Part shown: positions 1-6,719 of the stretch, in pieces | Position numbering within the stretch: position 1 is the first letter of the stretch | Layout: each line of letters starts with the position of its first letter | Assembly (NCBI GenBank): GCA_045537695.1 | Contig: JAZSQB010000039.1 | Span: 1-13,389, forward strand | Reading direction: 5' to 3' | From: RGIG2041 sp045537695 | GTDB lineage: Bacteria > Bacillota > Clostridia > UBA1381 > UMGS1253 | DNA: 13,389 nucleotides | Program-made: the position numbers and the translations under genes | The notes under the pieces: model-generated | Databases searched by the model: none | Seen by the model: the letters and a program-made list of their open reading frames with translations, nothing else | What the model was told of the DNA's origin: nothing

Positions 1-1021
1 CGATTTCCTTAGTTGTTTTGCTGTTGGATTTGCCTTTTATGGCCTTGTTTATATCCTTGATGCGGTAGCCGTCCTTTAAAAGTGCATCTACCAATTCCTT
101 ATCCATCTTCGGCAGCGCAGCATAGGCAGCTTTTTTATCGAAAGTATAATCCTTTAAAATATTTTTCGCTTTATCGTGCTTGGAAAAATACTTTTCAACG
201 TGTGCCTCTTTCATTTTGGCTTTGCCGTTTTCCTTCAAAACAGTGTCGGACAGCTTTTCACCAACACCGCGCGCCATTGTCGCATAGGATGTAATGGCCG
301 AAAGCTCGGTTTCAGCATCAAACTGCTGCGCAAGTGCAGCATCACCATATGCAAGGGCTGCAATTTCATTCCACGGTGTGCCGCTTATGTGCATATCCAG
401 CATTTCGCGCTCTGTGCATTTGCCCTTCAGACTCATTTCATACACGCCCACAAACTCTTCTTCGGCAATGCCTTTGGAGATGTAAGCGAAAATTTCATCC
501 TTGCTGAGTTCATTTCCCGTAATGCCGCGCACAACAGCGTAAGCGTTTTCAATCCAATACGGAGTGTCCTTCATATCCTCGTCAAAAACATCATACACCT
601 CACGAAGGACGGAAATGTCGCTATCTGTCATTGTCAGAAAATTATAAATATCAAGCATTTGCTCAAGGTCATAATTCAGCTTTGCTAAGGATAGGATATA
701 GTCCATCTCTGCTTCTGTCATACCACCGATTTCAACTGCTTCAAGGTATTTGCCGATTGTTATTTCAATATCATCAGCATAATATCCATGTTTTTCCATT
801 ATTTTAATCAGCTCTTTATCATCAATCAGCTCTTTTAGCTCTTTATCCGTTTTCTCTGTTCGGGACTGCTTTTTCGCTTCAACAGCAGTGCTCAGCGCCG
901 TTTCGGCTCTTGCCTCCTGTACGACAGCTGTCACTTGATCTGCGAGCGCATATGTAGCAACGCCGAATAACGCAAGCGCAAGCGCGCCTACGATAAACTT
1001 TTTCATTGTTTTTTTGTTCAT
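1..1021 (-). CDS. Secreted helical protein of unknown function, C-terminus outside window
   Basis: The frame is open for 340 codons from ATG at 1021 and runs off the left edge, so the C-terminus is missing. Residues 1-27 form a signal peptide: basic MNKKTMKK, a hydrophobic core, and a likely cleavage after YALA, so the product is probably exported. The mature part is rich in charged, helix-forming residues. Short phrases recur loosely, for example HGYYADDI near residue 77 and DGYRIKDI near 320, which suggests an all-helical repeat protein. No catalytic motif is evident and I do not recognise the family. The start is supported by AAGGAG 8 bases upstream. That site overlaps the restored stop codon (1034-1036) of the broken secreted-protein gene next door, so the two were probably co-transcribed. 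Confidence 0.8.
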   Translation of the reverse strand, partial: MNKKTMKKFIVGALALALFGVATYALADQVTAVVQEARAETALSTAVEAKKQSRTEKTDKELKELIDDKELIKIMEKHGYYADDIEITIGKYLEAVEIGGMTEAEMDYILSLAKLNYDLEQMLDIYNFLTMTDSDISVLREVYDVFDEDMKDTPYWIENAYAVVRGITGNELSKDEIFAYISKGIAEEEFVGVYEMSLKGKCTEREMLDMHISGTPWNEIAALAYGDAALAQQFDAETELSAITSYATMARGVGEKLSDTVLKENGKAKMKEAHVEKYFSKHDKAKNILKDYTFDKKAAYAALPKMDKELVDALLKDGYRIKDINKAIKGKSNSKTTKEI

Positions 1022-1033
1022 AGCGTAATCTCC

Positions 1034-1504
1034 TTATCTGTACGTATACAAAGTAAATGTTGATGTGTTATCTTCATAGTTAAAAACTTAAACAAATTTG
1101 CCATGCCGATGTAAGCATCATCATGCGTTGGCAAAAGGTTTAATTTAAACTGAATTTTTCCCGGTTTGATTGACACGATTTCCATGTGGTCATACACACC
1201 CGGGGTAAGAACGGTTTCCGGATATTGTACGCACGCATCGGCAGGCGAAAAGTTTTCTGCATTGTTATTATTGCCGCGGGTGTATACAGTTCCAGTTACA
1301 ATTGCAACAGAAAAGTTTTTGCGCAGCCAATATCCGTTACATTACCGATATATTCTTGATACGCGTACGTAAGCTGCTATTAATTTCGCCAACCTCAACC
1401 TTGCAGATTTCCCCCGTAGCATCTGCCGCGCGCACAATTCCGGGTGCGAGTAAAATAGGCACAATCAGTGCCACTGCTACTAAAATGCTGATTACTCTCT
1501 TCAT
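1034..1504 (-). pseudogene. Frameshifted small secreted protein gene
   Basis: ATG at 1504 has AGGAG close upstream and encodes a clear signal peptide: MKRVISIL, a hydrophobic core, then a cut near VRAA. This frame ends at TAA 1337-1339 after only 55 residues. Protein-like sequence continues in other frames. A second frame gives LTYAYQEYIGNVTDIG (about 1370-1325). A third gives NFSVAIVTGTVYTRG and runs to about 1085. A return to the first frame gives NYEDNTSTFTLYTYR and stops at 1034-1036. Joined, these make roughly 155 residues. The last shift sits at a T5 run. The restored stop abuts the ribosome site of the next gene, as expected for an intact two-gene operon. I infer a decayed gene; sequencing errors are the alternative. 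The family is not recognised. Confidence 0.65.
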
Positions 1505-1544
1505 TCTACCATCTCCTATAAAAATATTAAGGCTATGCCTTCAA

Positions 1545-1573
1545 TCTTTATGGTAGCACGTTTAATTTGTCAA
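1545..1573 (-). promoter_or_regulatory. Probable promoter for the secreted-protein operon
   Basis: On the minus strand TTGACA (1568-1573) is followed after 17 bases by TAAAGA (1545-1550), a perfect -35 with a weak -10. A second TTTGACA lies 10 bases further upstream, giving a short direct repeat. The position, about 40 bases before the start at 1504, suits the broken gene and the secreted protein behind it. Confidence 0.45.
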
Positions 1574-1617
1574 ATGGTGTCAAAATATACGAAAATAAAT
1601 ATTTTTTTATAATAACG

Positions 1618-1651
1618 AAAAAATACCACTGTTTCGTTTTTGAAACAATGG
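1618..1651 (-). terminator. Possible second terminator behind yqeY
   Basis: Arms 1626-1635 and 1642-1651 pair at 9 of 10 positions around a six-base loop. On the minus strand the stem is followed by TA and six Ts (1618-1623). It lies about 40 bases past the main yqeY terminator and could catch read-through. The T-tract only fits the minus direction well. Confidence 0.45.
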
Positions 1652-1691
1652 CGTTTTATATTTATGTTTCCAAGAGTTTAATTGTGCAAAC

Positions 1692-1720
1692 AAAAAGGAA
1701 CGCATCTGCGTTCCCTTTTT
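1692..1720 (-). terminator. Rho-independent terminator of rpsU-yqeY
   Basis: A perfect 8-bp stem, GGAACGCA (1697-1704) with TGCGTTCC (1707-1714), has a two-base loop. It is flanked by A5 and T5, so it can work in both directions. It starts 3 bases after the yqeY stop and therefore most likely ends the rpsU-yqeY transcript. Confidence 0.85.
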
Positions 1721-1722
1721 CA

Positions 1723-2166
1723 TTAGCCTAATAATTTTTTTGCAATGGCGCCGATGGTTTTACCGTCTGCGCGGCCCTTGGTCTGCGCAGTAACCATCCC
1801 CATCACCTTGCCCATATCCTTAATGGATGCGGCACCCGTTGTCGCAATAGCTGCGCGGATAATCTCGGTCAGCTCTTCTTCGGAAAGCTGCGCCGGCAGG
1901 TAAGTCATCAAAACTTCCATCTCGCGCTTTAAGTTTTCCACCAGGTCCTCTCTGCCGCTTTTTTCAAATTCCGGCAGGGAATCCTTTCTTTGCTTGAGCT
2001 CTTTTGCGATGACGTCGATAACGCCTTCTTCATCCAGCTCTGTGAGATGATCCTTTTCGAATTGCAGAATTGCACTGCGGACAAGCTGCACCGTATTTTT
2101 ACGGATAACATCCTTCTCCTTCATCGCTGCTTTTAAATCAGCAGCAAGCTGTTCTTTGAGTCCCAT
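1723..2166 (-). CDS. yqeY: YqeY / GatB-YqeY domain protein
   Basis: A 147-residue protein, the usual length for the YqeY family. YqeY resembles the tRNA-interacting tail domain of the GatB amidotransferase subunit; its exact cellular role is not settled. Diagnostic features are the N-terminal helix with KEKD..RKNTVQLVRSAI, the central YLPAQLSEEEL (residues 90-100) and the C-terminal KGRADGKTIGAIAKKLL. GAGGGTG precedes the ATG at 2166. It lies 14 bases behind rpsU on the same strand, a very common arrangement in Bacillota, and is followed at once by a terminator, so it should be transcribed from the rpsU promoter. Confidence 0.95.
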   Translation of the reverse strand: MGLKEQLAADLKAAMKEKDVIRKNTVQLVRSAILQFEKDHLTELDEEGVIDVIAKELKQRKDSLPEFEKSGREDLVENLKREMEVLMTYLPAQLSEEELTEIIRAAIATTGAASIKDMGKVMGMVTAQTKGRADGKTIGAIAKKLLG

Positions 2167-2180
2167 ATAATCACCCTCAA

Positions 2181-2357
2181 TTACTTAAACTTTCTCTTGC
2201 GGGCAGCCTCAGACTTCTTCTTACGCTTTACGCTCGGCTTTTCATAGTGCTCTCTTTTTCTAAGCTCTGTTAAAACACCGGACTTTGCGCATTGACGCTT
2301 AAATCTACGAAGTGCATTATCTAAAGACTCATTGTCCTTAACTCTGATTTCAGACAT
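2181..2357 (-). CDS. rpsU: 30S ribosomal protein S21
   Basis: A small (58-residue), very basic ribosomal protein of the 30S subunit, which in other bacteria helps mRNA engagement at initiation. It matches S21 throughout: MSEIRVKDNESLDNALRRFK, then a basic middle (REHYEKPSVKRKKK) and an Arg/Lys-rich end (AARKRKFK). The ATG at 2357 is preferred to the upstream in-frame ATG at 2387 because it has GGGAG 8 bases before it and begins at the family's normal N-terminus. It is the first gene of rpsU-yqeY. Confidence 0.97.
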   Translation of the reverse strand: MSEIRVKDNESLDNALRRFKRQCAKSGVLTELRKREHYEKPSVKRKKKSEAARKRKFK

Positions 2358-2447
2358 TACTTTCACTCCCTTCACTACTATATACATAATAGTGTTTACC
2401 CTATCCGGTACTGCAAAAAGCGGACAAGGTATACAAATGTACTACAT

Positions 2448-2477
2448 ATTATACTCCAAAACGGCTTACGCTGTCAA
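2448..2477 (-). promoter_or_regulatory. Strong sigma-A-type promoter for rpsU
   Basis: On the minus strand TTGACA (2472-2477) and TATAAT (2448-2453) are both perfect, with an 18-base spacer. Transcription would start near 2441, leaving a leader of about 85 bases before rpsU. Strong expression is expected for a ribosomal protein gene. Confidence 0.85.
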
Positions 2478-2525
2478 TAGAAAAATGAAAAAAATCATTT
2501 TTATATAGGAACTGACAAAAAACTG

Positions 2526-2554
2526 TTGTTTTTTTCCGCGCAGAAGTATAAAAT
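2526..2554 (+). promoter_or_regulatory. Probable promoter for the glycosyltransferase-ispDF operon
   Basis: TTGTTT (2526-2531) is followed after 17 bases by TAAAAT (2549-2554), about 40 bases before the start at 2594. It is divergent from, and close to, the rpsU promoter. Confidence 0.55.
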
Positions 2555-2593
2555 AGAAGAAAGAAAATACACAAGATATGGGGGGCGCAGGGT

Positions 2594-3721
2594 ATGAACA
2601 TACTCATTTTGTCTATCAAAGCCGGCATGGGACACCACCGGACCGGCATGGCGATGCAAAGCTATTTTGAACAGCGCGGCTGCAAATGCGAGATGATTAA
2701 CACCTTTGATTATATCAGCCGTGCGCTGTCGGAGTCCGTCAACCAGGGGTATTTGTTATCCACAAAGTTTACGCCGCGTATGTGGGGCAGACTTTACCGG
2801 ATGGCAGAGAAAAAACAAAAAACCGACCCGAACTTTTTGGGCGACCTCGTCAGCAAAATTGCCTCCGGCAAGCTTTTAAAATATGTGCAGGACTTCCGTC
2901 CGGATGCCATTGTCTGCACGCATGTGTTTGCTTCGCTGCTTGCGACCTATTTTAAGAGAAAATGCGGCATCACCTGCCCGATGTACGGCATCATCACCGA
3001 CTTTACGGTGCATCCGTTCTGGCAGGATGTGGATATGGACTACTATGTAACGCCGTCACGCCTTTTGAATCTGCAGTTAGAGAAAAAGGGAATGGACGCA
3101 AGTCGCGCACTTCCGTTCGGTATTCCGATTGACCCGAAATTCAGCACCAAAACCGAAAAACGCGCCGCGCGTGAGCTGCTTGGCATTGAAAACAAGCCGA
3201 CTCTACTCATTATGATGGGCTCGATGGGACACGGAAAGCTGTTGGACAGCCTTAAATCCCTCGATGCGATGGCGGAGGATTTCCAAATTGTCTGCGTTTG
3301 CGGCAGCAATAAGCGTTTAAAGAAGAATATAGAATCTCATTCCTGGAACAAAACCATGTTGACACTCGGCTATGTCAATAACGTAGAGCTTTTGATGGAC
3401 GCCGCCGATGTGCTGATTACTAAACCGGGTGGTCTAACCACGTCTGAGTTTCTTGCAAAGGGATTGCCGGCAATTCTGCTCAACCCGATTCCGGGACAGG
3501 AAGACCGCAACACGGAATTTTTGCTAAACAACGGACTTGCCATCTGCGTCAGCAAAACCTTCCCGATTGACGAAGCTGTATACCAACTGCTTTCGCACAG
3601 TTGGCGCCTAGATTTACTTTCTCTTGCCGCAAAAAATATGGGAAAGCCAAATGCCGTCAGCGATTTATACAATCACATTGCCGATAGGCATATGAAACAA
3701 TACAAAGCCAACAGGAGCTAA
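2594..3721 (+). CDS. Diacylglycerol glycosyltransferase-like GT-B enzyme (MGDG synthase / UgtP type)
   Basis: A 375-residue GT-B glycosyltransferase of the MurG / MGDG-synthase / UgtP group. These are membrane-associated enzymes that move a sugar from a UDP donor to diacylglycerol, making glycolipids or a lipoteichoic acid anchor. The N-terminal domain has the loop SIKAGMGHHRTGMA (7-20), typical of MGDG synthases, and TDFTVHPFW (135-143). The C-terminal nucleotide-sugar domain begins near residue 200 with LLIMMGSMGHGK and carries KPGGLTTSE (277-285) and PIPGQEDRN (298-306). No transmembrane helix is seen. G-rich sequence lies just before the ATG. ispD begins 4 bases after the stop, so the genes are co-transcribed. 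Sugar and acceptor are inferred from family only; a more distant lipid glycosyltransferase is possible. Confidence 0.88.
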   Translation: MNILILSIKAGMGHHRTGMAMQSYFEQRGCKCEMINTFDYISRALSESVNQGYLLSTKFTPRMWGRLYRMAEKKQKTDPNFLGDLVSKIASGKLLKYVQDFRPDAIVCTHVFASLLATYFKRKCGITCPMYGIITDFTVHPFWQDVDMDYYVTPSRLLNLQLEKKGMDASRALPFGIPIDPKFSTKTEKRAARELLGIENKPTLLIMMGSMGHGKLLDSLKSLDAMAEDFQIVCVCGSNKRLKKNIESHSWNKTMLTLGYVNNVELLMDAADVLITKPGGLTTSEFLAKGLPAILLNPIPGQEDRNTEFLLNNGLAICVSKTFPIDEAVYQLLSHSWRLDLLSLAAKNMGKPNAVSDLYNHIADRHMKQYKANRS

Positions 3722-3725
3722 GACT

Positions 3726-4454
3726 ATGACAAAACCGCACACCGTCAGCGCGCTGATTGCCTGCGCAGGCAACGGCTCGCGCATGAAACAAATTAAGAAA
3801 AAAGACGGCACTGCCGTCAATAAGGTTTTTCGGGAAATACATAATGTACCGGTTATTGCATACACCATTCTCGCATTTGAAAACACCAAATGTATAGATG
3901 ACATCGTACTCGTCACCCGCGAAGCGGATATGGCGGAGCTTGCGCAACTGGTCAAGGATTTCGGTTTTAAAAAAATACGCTCCATCGTCATCGGCGGAGA
4001 CACACGGCAAAAATCCGTCGCACGCGGTCTTGCGGAAGTGCAAAGCAGCGAAATCGTTCTCATTCATGACGGCGCACGCGCTTTGGTTACACCGGAAATT
4101 ATTACACGTGTCTATGATGCGGTGCAGCAAGGCCTCGTTGCCGGCGCTACGGCGGCAGTCCGCGTCAAGGACAGCATAAAACGTGCAGATGCAAATGCCG
4201 TGGTTATCGAAAGTGTGCCACGCGAAGATTTATGGGATATTCAGACACCGCAGGGCTTTTTCACAAAAGAGATTACCGAATTTCACCGCCGCGCTGCAGA
4301 GGCAGGTGCGGTATTTACCGACGACTGTATGGCAGCAGAATTTTGCGGCGGACGCGTACAGTTGGTCGAAGGAGATTATACAAACATTAAGATTACAACA
4401 GAGGAAGATATGGCATATGCCGAATTTCTGCTTAAAAAGGAGAAACAGCTATGA
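3726..4454 (+). CDS. ispD: 2-C-methyl-D-erythritol 4-phosphate cytidylyltransferase
   Basis: IspD joins CTP and methylerythritol 4-phosphate to form CDP-methylerythritol, the third step of the non-mevalonate isoprenoid pathway. The 242 residues are normal for the family. The CTP-binding loop is ACAGNGSRM (12-20), where most homologues have AAGxGxRM; the Cys is a small deviation. Other marks are GGDTRQKSV (90-98), HDGARALV (114-121), DIQTPQGF (171-178), FTDDCMAAE (197-205) and TNIKITTEED (219-228). AGGAG lies inside the end of the preceding gene, 7 bases before the ATG. The stop overlaps the ispF start as ATGA, which implies translational coupling. Confidence 0.95.
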   Translation: MTKPHTVSALIACAGNGSRMKQIKKKDGTAVNKVFREIHNVPVIAYTILAFENTKCIDDIVLVTREADMAELAQLVKDFGFKKIRSIVIGGDTRQKSVARGLAEVQSSEIVLIHDGARALVTPEIITRVYDAVQQGLVAGATAAVRVKDSIKRADANAVVIESVPREDLWDIQTPQGFFTKEITEFHRRAAEAGAVFTDDCMAAEFCGGRVQLVEGDYTNIKITTEEDMAYAEFLLKKEKQL

Positions 4455-4945
4455 TGCGAATCGGACACGGTTATGATGTGCACCGTTTAACGGAAAACAG
4501 AGACCTGATTTTGGGCGGCGTAAAAATCCCGTATGAAAAAGGGCTTTTGGGACATTCAGATGCAGATGTGTGCGTACACGCCCTGATGGATGCAATTTTA
4601 GGCGCCGCGGCGCTCGGTGATATCGGACAGCATTTTCCCGATACGGACGAGCAAAACAAGGGCGCAGACAGCTTAGAGCTTTTACGTGAGGTTTGCACCT
4701 TGATTGAGGACCTCGGCTATGCGCTCGGCAATGCAGATATTACCATTATTGCACAGCGCCCGAAGCTTGCGCCGTACATTGCACAGATGCGCAAAAACAT
4801 CGCCGATGTCTGTGGGGTGGATATCCACGATATCAACGTAAAAGCCACCACCACGGAAAGACTCGGCTTCGAAGGCTGTGGAGAGGGCATTAGTGCCCAC
4901 GCCGTTGCGCTGTTACATATAGCAGAACTGCCCATAGAAGATTAA
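4451..4945 (+). CDS. ispF: 2-C-methyl-D-erythritol 2,4-cyclodiphosphate synthase
   Basis: IspF cyclises CDP-methylerythritol 2-phosphate to methylerythritol 2,4-cyclodiphosphate with loss of CMP. At 164 residues it is slightly longer than usual because of a short C-terminal tail. Metal ligands are visible as Asp9 and His11 in GYDVHRL and His43 in VHALMDA. GHSDADV (34-40), LGDIGQHFPDTD (55-66), ITIIAQRPKLAPY (97-109) and TTTERLGFEG (133-142) complete the signature. AAGGAG stands 8 bases before the first ATG; a second ATG follows directly and either may be used. It overlaps ispD by 4 bases. IspE, which acts between the two, is not in this window. Confidence 0.96.
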   Translation: MMRIGHGYDVHRLTENRDLILGGVKIPYEKGLLGHSDADVCVHALMDAILGAAALGDIGQHFPDTDEQNKGADSLELLREVCTLIEDLGYALGNADITIIAQRPKLAPYIAQMRKNIADVCGVDIHDINVKATTTERLGFEGCGEGISAHAVALLHIAELPIED

Positions 4946-4981
4946 AACAGTTCAAAAAGAGCCTGTAGTAACAACGGACAA

Positions 4982-4995
4982 TAGATAAATATCTA
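4982..4995. promoter_or_regulatory. Candidate operator of the ArsR/SdpR-type repressor
   Basis: TAGATA (4982-4987) and TATCTA (4990-4995) form an inverted repeat with a two-base gap, 27 bases before the repressor start. ATAGATA recurs at 5016-5022, over the start codon. ArsR-family proteins usually bind such AT-rich dyads near their own promoters, so autoregulation is inferred. No convincing -35/-10 pair was found here. Confidence 0.4.
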
Positions 4996-5021
4996 AATTC
5001 CTTGCAGGGGGAGGTATAGAT

Positions 5022-5285
5022 ATGGGCTTGAAGGAAACATTAAAAGCGATATCTGACCCTGTGCGTACAAATATTTTGCAGATGCTAAAGTGCGGCAAAA
5101 AATCCGCGGATGAAATTGCAGAGCGTTTTGACTTGACCGGCGCAACGGTTTCATATCATCTGGCAAAGCTGAAAAGTGCGGATTTGATTGCGGAAGAAAA
5201 GTACAAAAACTATATTTACTATACGCTCAATACCTCCGTGTTTGAGGAAATATTGGCATGGATTTATACCTTGGGAGGGATATAG
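5022..5285 (+). CDS. ArsR/SdpR-family winged-helix repressor
   Basis: An 87-residue winged-helix DNA-binding protein. LKAISDPVRTNILQMLKCG (7-25) starts the ArsR fold, the recognition helix lies in LTGATVSYHLAKLK (about 38-51), and the wing is LIAEEKYKNYIYYTLN. There is no CxC metal-binding motif in the DNA-binding helix, so it is not an obvious metal sensor and fits the autorepressor SdpR type better. GGGGGAGG sits 7 bases before the ATG. The next gene starts 2 bases after the stop and encodes an SdpI-like protein. In Bacillus subtilis SdpI confers immunity to the SdpC toxin and sequesters SdpR at the membrane, so the pair suggests similar logic. The gene ends in TAG. Confidence 0.9.
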   Translation: MGLKETLKAISDPVRTNILQMLKCGKKSADEIAERFDLTGATVSYHLAKLKSADLIAEEKYKNYIYYTLNTSVFEEILAWIYTLGGI

Positions 5286-5287
5286 AA

Positions 5288-5902
5288 ATGAAAAGCATCA
5301 AATGGAAATATATGTTTGTTACAAGCATGCTTTGCCTCTTGCCTATTGTATTCGGTTTGATTTTGTGGGATAAATTGCCGCCGCAGATAGCGATACATTT
5401 TAATATGAATAATGCGCCGGATAATTAGGCATCCAAGCCATTTGTTGTATTTGGTCTGCCATGTATGATGGCGACTTTTCAGGTGTTTGAATGTCTGGTG
5501 ATTGATTTGAATACAAAAAAACACGGTGAGAACAAAAAGATGGAAGCGGTAGCGAAGTGGATTATTCCGGTTGTGAGTATTGCTTTGTATATTGTCACTT
5601 TGGAATACGGACTCGGACACAAGGTGGACATTCGCAGAGTGGCTGTGGCGATCGTGGGCGTAATACTTCTTGCTACGGGCAACTATCTACCGAAGCTGGA
5701 CTATATAAAAAATTATAATATTGCAGCAGACAAAGCGAGAAAAATCAACCGCTTTGGCGGATATGTGACCGTAATTTTAGGAGTTTTGTTCCTGATAAGT
5801 CTGTTTTTTCCGCCAATTGCAAGCGTGATTTGTCTTTGCCTTTTGATTCCGTATACGCTTGCTGTACTTGTATACAGTATTAAAGTTATAAAAAAGGGAT
5901 AA
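5288..5902 (+). pseudogene. SdpI-like membrane protein interrupted by an in-frame TAG
   Basis: From ATG 5288 one frame runs to TAA at 5900-5902 with a single stop, TAG at codon 47 (5426-5428). Without it the product would be 204 residues, close to B. subtilis SdpI. Residues 8-26 form a membrane helix, followed by LPPQIAIHFNMNNAPDN, typical of DUF1648. SdpI proteins normally continue with an aromatic, usually Tyr, then a Ser and Lys; here the read-on is xASKPF, so a Tyr codon to TAG change is the simplest explanation. Further membrane helices follow (near codons 53-67, 89-105, 113-131, 155-171 and 175-198). The segment between NYLPKLDYIKN and INRFGGYVTV is shorter than in typical SdpI and lacks GIRTPWT. 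Restart at ATG 5465 is possible but would lose the first helix. Confidence 0.75.
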
Positions 5903-5954
5903 TTTTATAAAACCCGTGCACACTAATCACATCTCAAACAAAGGATGTGTTAGG

Positions 5955-6389
5955 ATGATAGAACAGGATACAATTAAGCTGTTGCGCGAATGTGATGCAG
6001 GCGTGAAAATGGGAATAGATTCCATTGATGAGGTTTTGGAGTCTGTAACAAGCGATAAGCTGAAAAGGATTTTATCTGACTGTAAAGACGAGCATGACAA
6101 GTTGGATGCGGAAATTCAATCGCTTCTGGACCGCTACCGCGATGAAGGCAAAGAGCCGGCGGTGATGGCAAAGACTATGTCGTGGATGAAAACGAATTTT
6201 AAGCTTGCTGTAGACGATTCTGATGCTACCATTGCCGATTTGATGACGGACGGCTGCAATATGGGTGTAAAATCGCTCGGCAAGTATTTAAATCAGTATG
6301 CAGCAGCGGACGAAAAAAGCAAGGACATCGCCAAGCGTCTAATGCACTTGGAGGAAAATCTTGCAGCAGATATCCGCACATATTTGTAA
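5955..6389 (+). CDS. DUF2383-like ferritin-fold four-helix protein
   Basis: A 144-residue, wholly helical, soluble protein. The pattern of four amphipathic helices with Glu/His residues, as in LLRECDAGVKMGIDSIDEVL (8-27) and CKDEHDKLDAEI (41-52), suits the ferritin-like DUF2383 group, whose role is not well defined; some members are linked to stress. The start at 5955 is chosen because AAAGGA lies 9 bases before it, while the earlier in-frame ATG at 5916 has no ribosome site. It follows the SdpI-like gene by 52 bases and is closed by a strong hairpin. Metal binding is not certain, since I do not see a full ExxH pair arrangement. Confidence 0.6.
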   Translation: MIEQDTIKLLRECDAGVKMGIDSIDEVLESVTSDKLKRILSDCKDEHDKLDAEIQSLLDRYRDEGKEPAVMAKTMSWMKTNFKLAVDDSDATIADLMTDGCNMGVKSLGKYLNQYAAADEKSKDIAKRLMHLEENLAADIRTYL

Positions 6390-6391
6390 TG

Positions 6392-6432
6392 AAAAAAGAC
6401 AACCTTTTAAAAAAATAAAAGGTTGTCTTTTC
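6392..6432 (+). terminator. Rho-independent terminator, probably bidirectional
   Basis: A perfect 16-bp inverted repeat, arms 6394-6409 and 6416-6431 with core AGACAACCTTTTA, has an A6 loop. The right arm ends in TTTT. It begins 5 bases after the stop at 6389 and closes the SdpR-like operon. Confidence 0.85.
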
Positions 6433-6637
6433 TTACATTTTATGGTATAACAAACACAAAAAAGAAGACATATATAATAGAGTTGAAAACCATTATGCAG
6501 GAGCAATGGAGGCATTTAAAATATTAGCAATGTCTATTTTGCCGGCGTTGTCAATTTTAACGTGGTAATGCAGGGACTGCTCGATGTAAACTGCGACGAA
6601 CATTTTACCTTTGTTATGCGTATTTTGCCGGCAAGTC
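6433..6637. other. Gene-free stretch between the terminator and the asnS promoter
   Basis: No convincing gene is seen. A 12-base direct repeat, TATTTTGCCGGC, occurs at 6535-6546 and 6621-6632. A plus-strand frame of about 46 codons ends at TGA near 6660 and contains GLLDVNCDEHFTFVMRIL, but it lacks a start with a ribosome site, so it may be a gene remnant. The minus-strand frame across the same DNA is also open but has no ribosome site. No T-box or other asparagine-related leader motif was found. Confidence 0.4.
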
Positions 6638-6666
6638 TTGACAATACGGGTAAAATATGATATATA
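6638..6666 (+). promoter_or_regulatory. Promoter of asnS
   Basis: A perfect TTGACA (6638-6643) and TATATA (6661-6666) are separated by 17 bases. Transcription would start about 45 bases before the asnS start, leaving a short leader with no room for a T-box. Confidence 0.75.
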
Positions 6667-6719
6667 AATAAGATAAGTTTGTATTATTTTTTGTAAAATA
6701 AATCCCAAGGAGTACAGCT

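Noticed and set aside
2358..2387. N-terminal extension of rpsU from ATG 2387
   Set aside because: The ATG at 2357 has the ribosome site and the family's normal start; the extension would include that site.
5426..5428. TAG reassigned to an amino acid
   Set aside because: The adjacent repressor gene uses TAG as its real stop (5283-5285), so a point mutation is simpler.
6493..6708. Minus-strand frame of 71 codons before asnS
   Set aside because: It has no ribosome site, its far start overlaps the asnS ribosome-site region, and it crosses the asnS promoter. It is kept only as a comment on a possible remnant.
6432..6719. T-box leader for asnS
   Set aside because: The conserved T-box core (AGGGTGG...ACCGCG) is absent and the promoter leaves only about 45 bases of leader.
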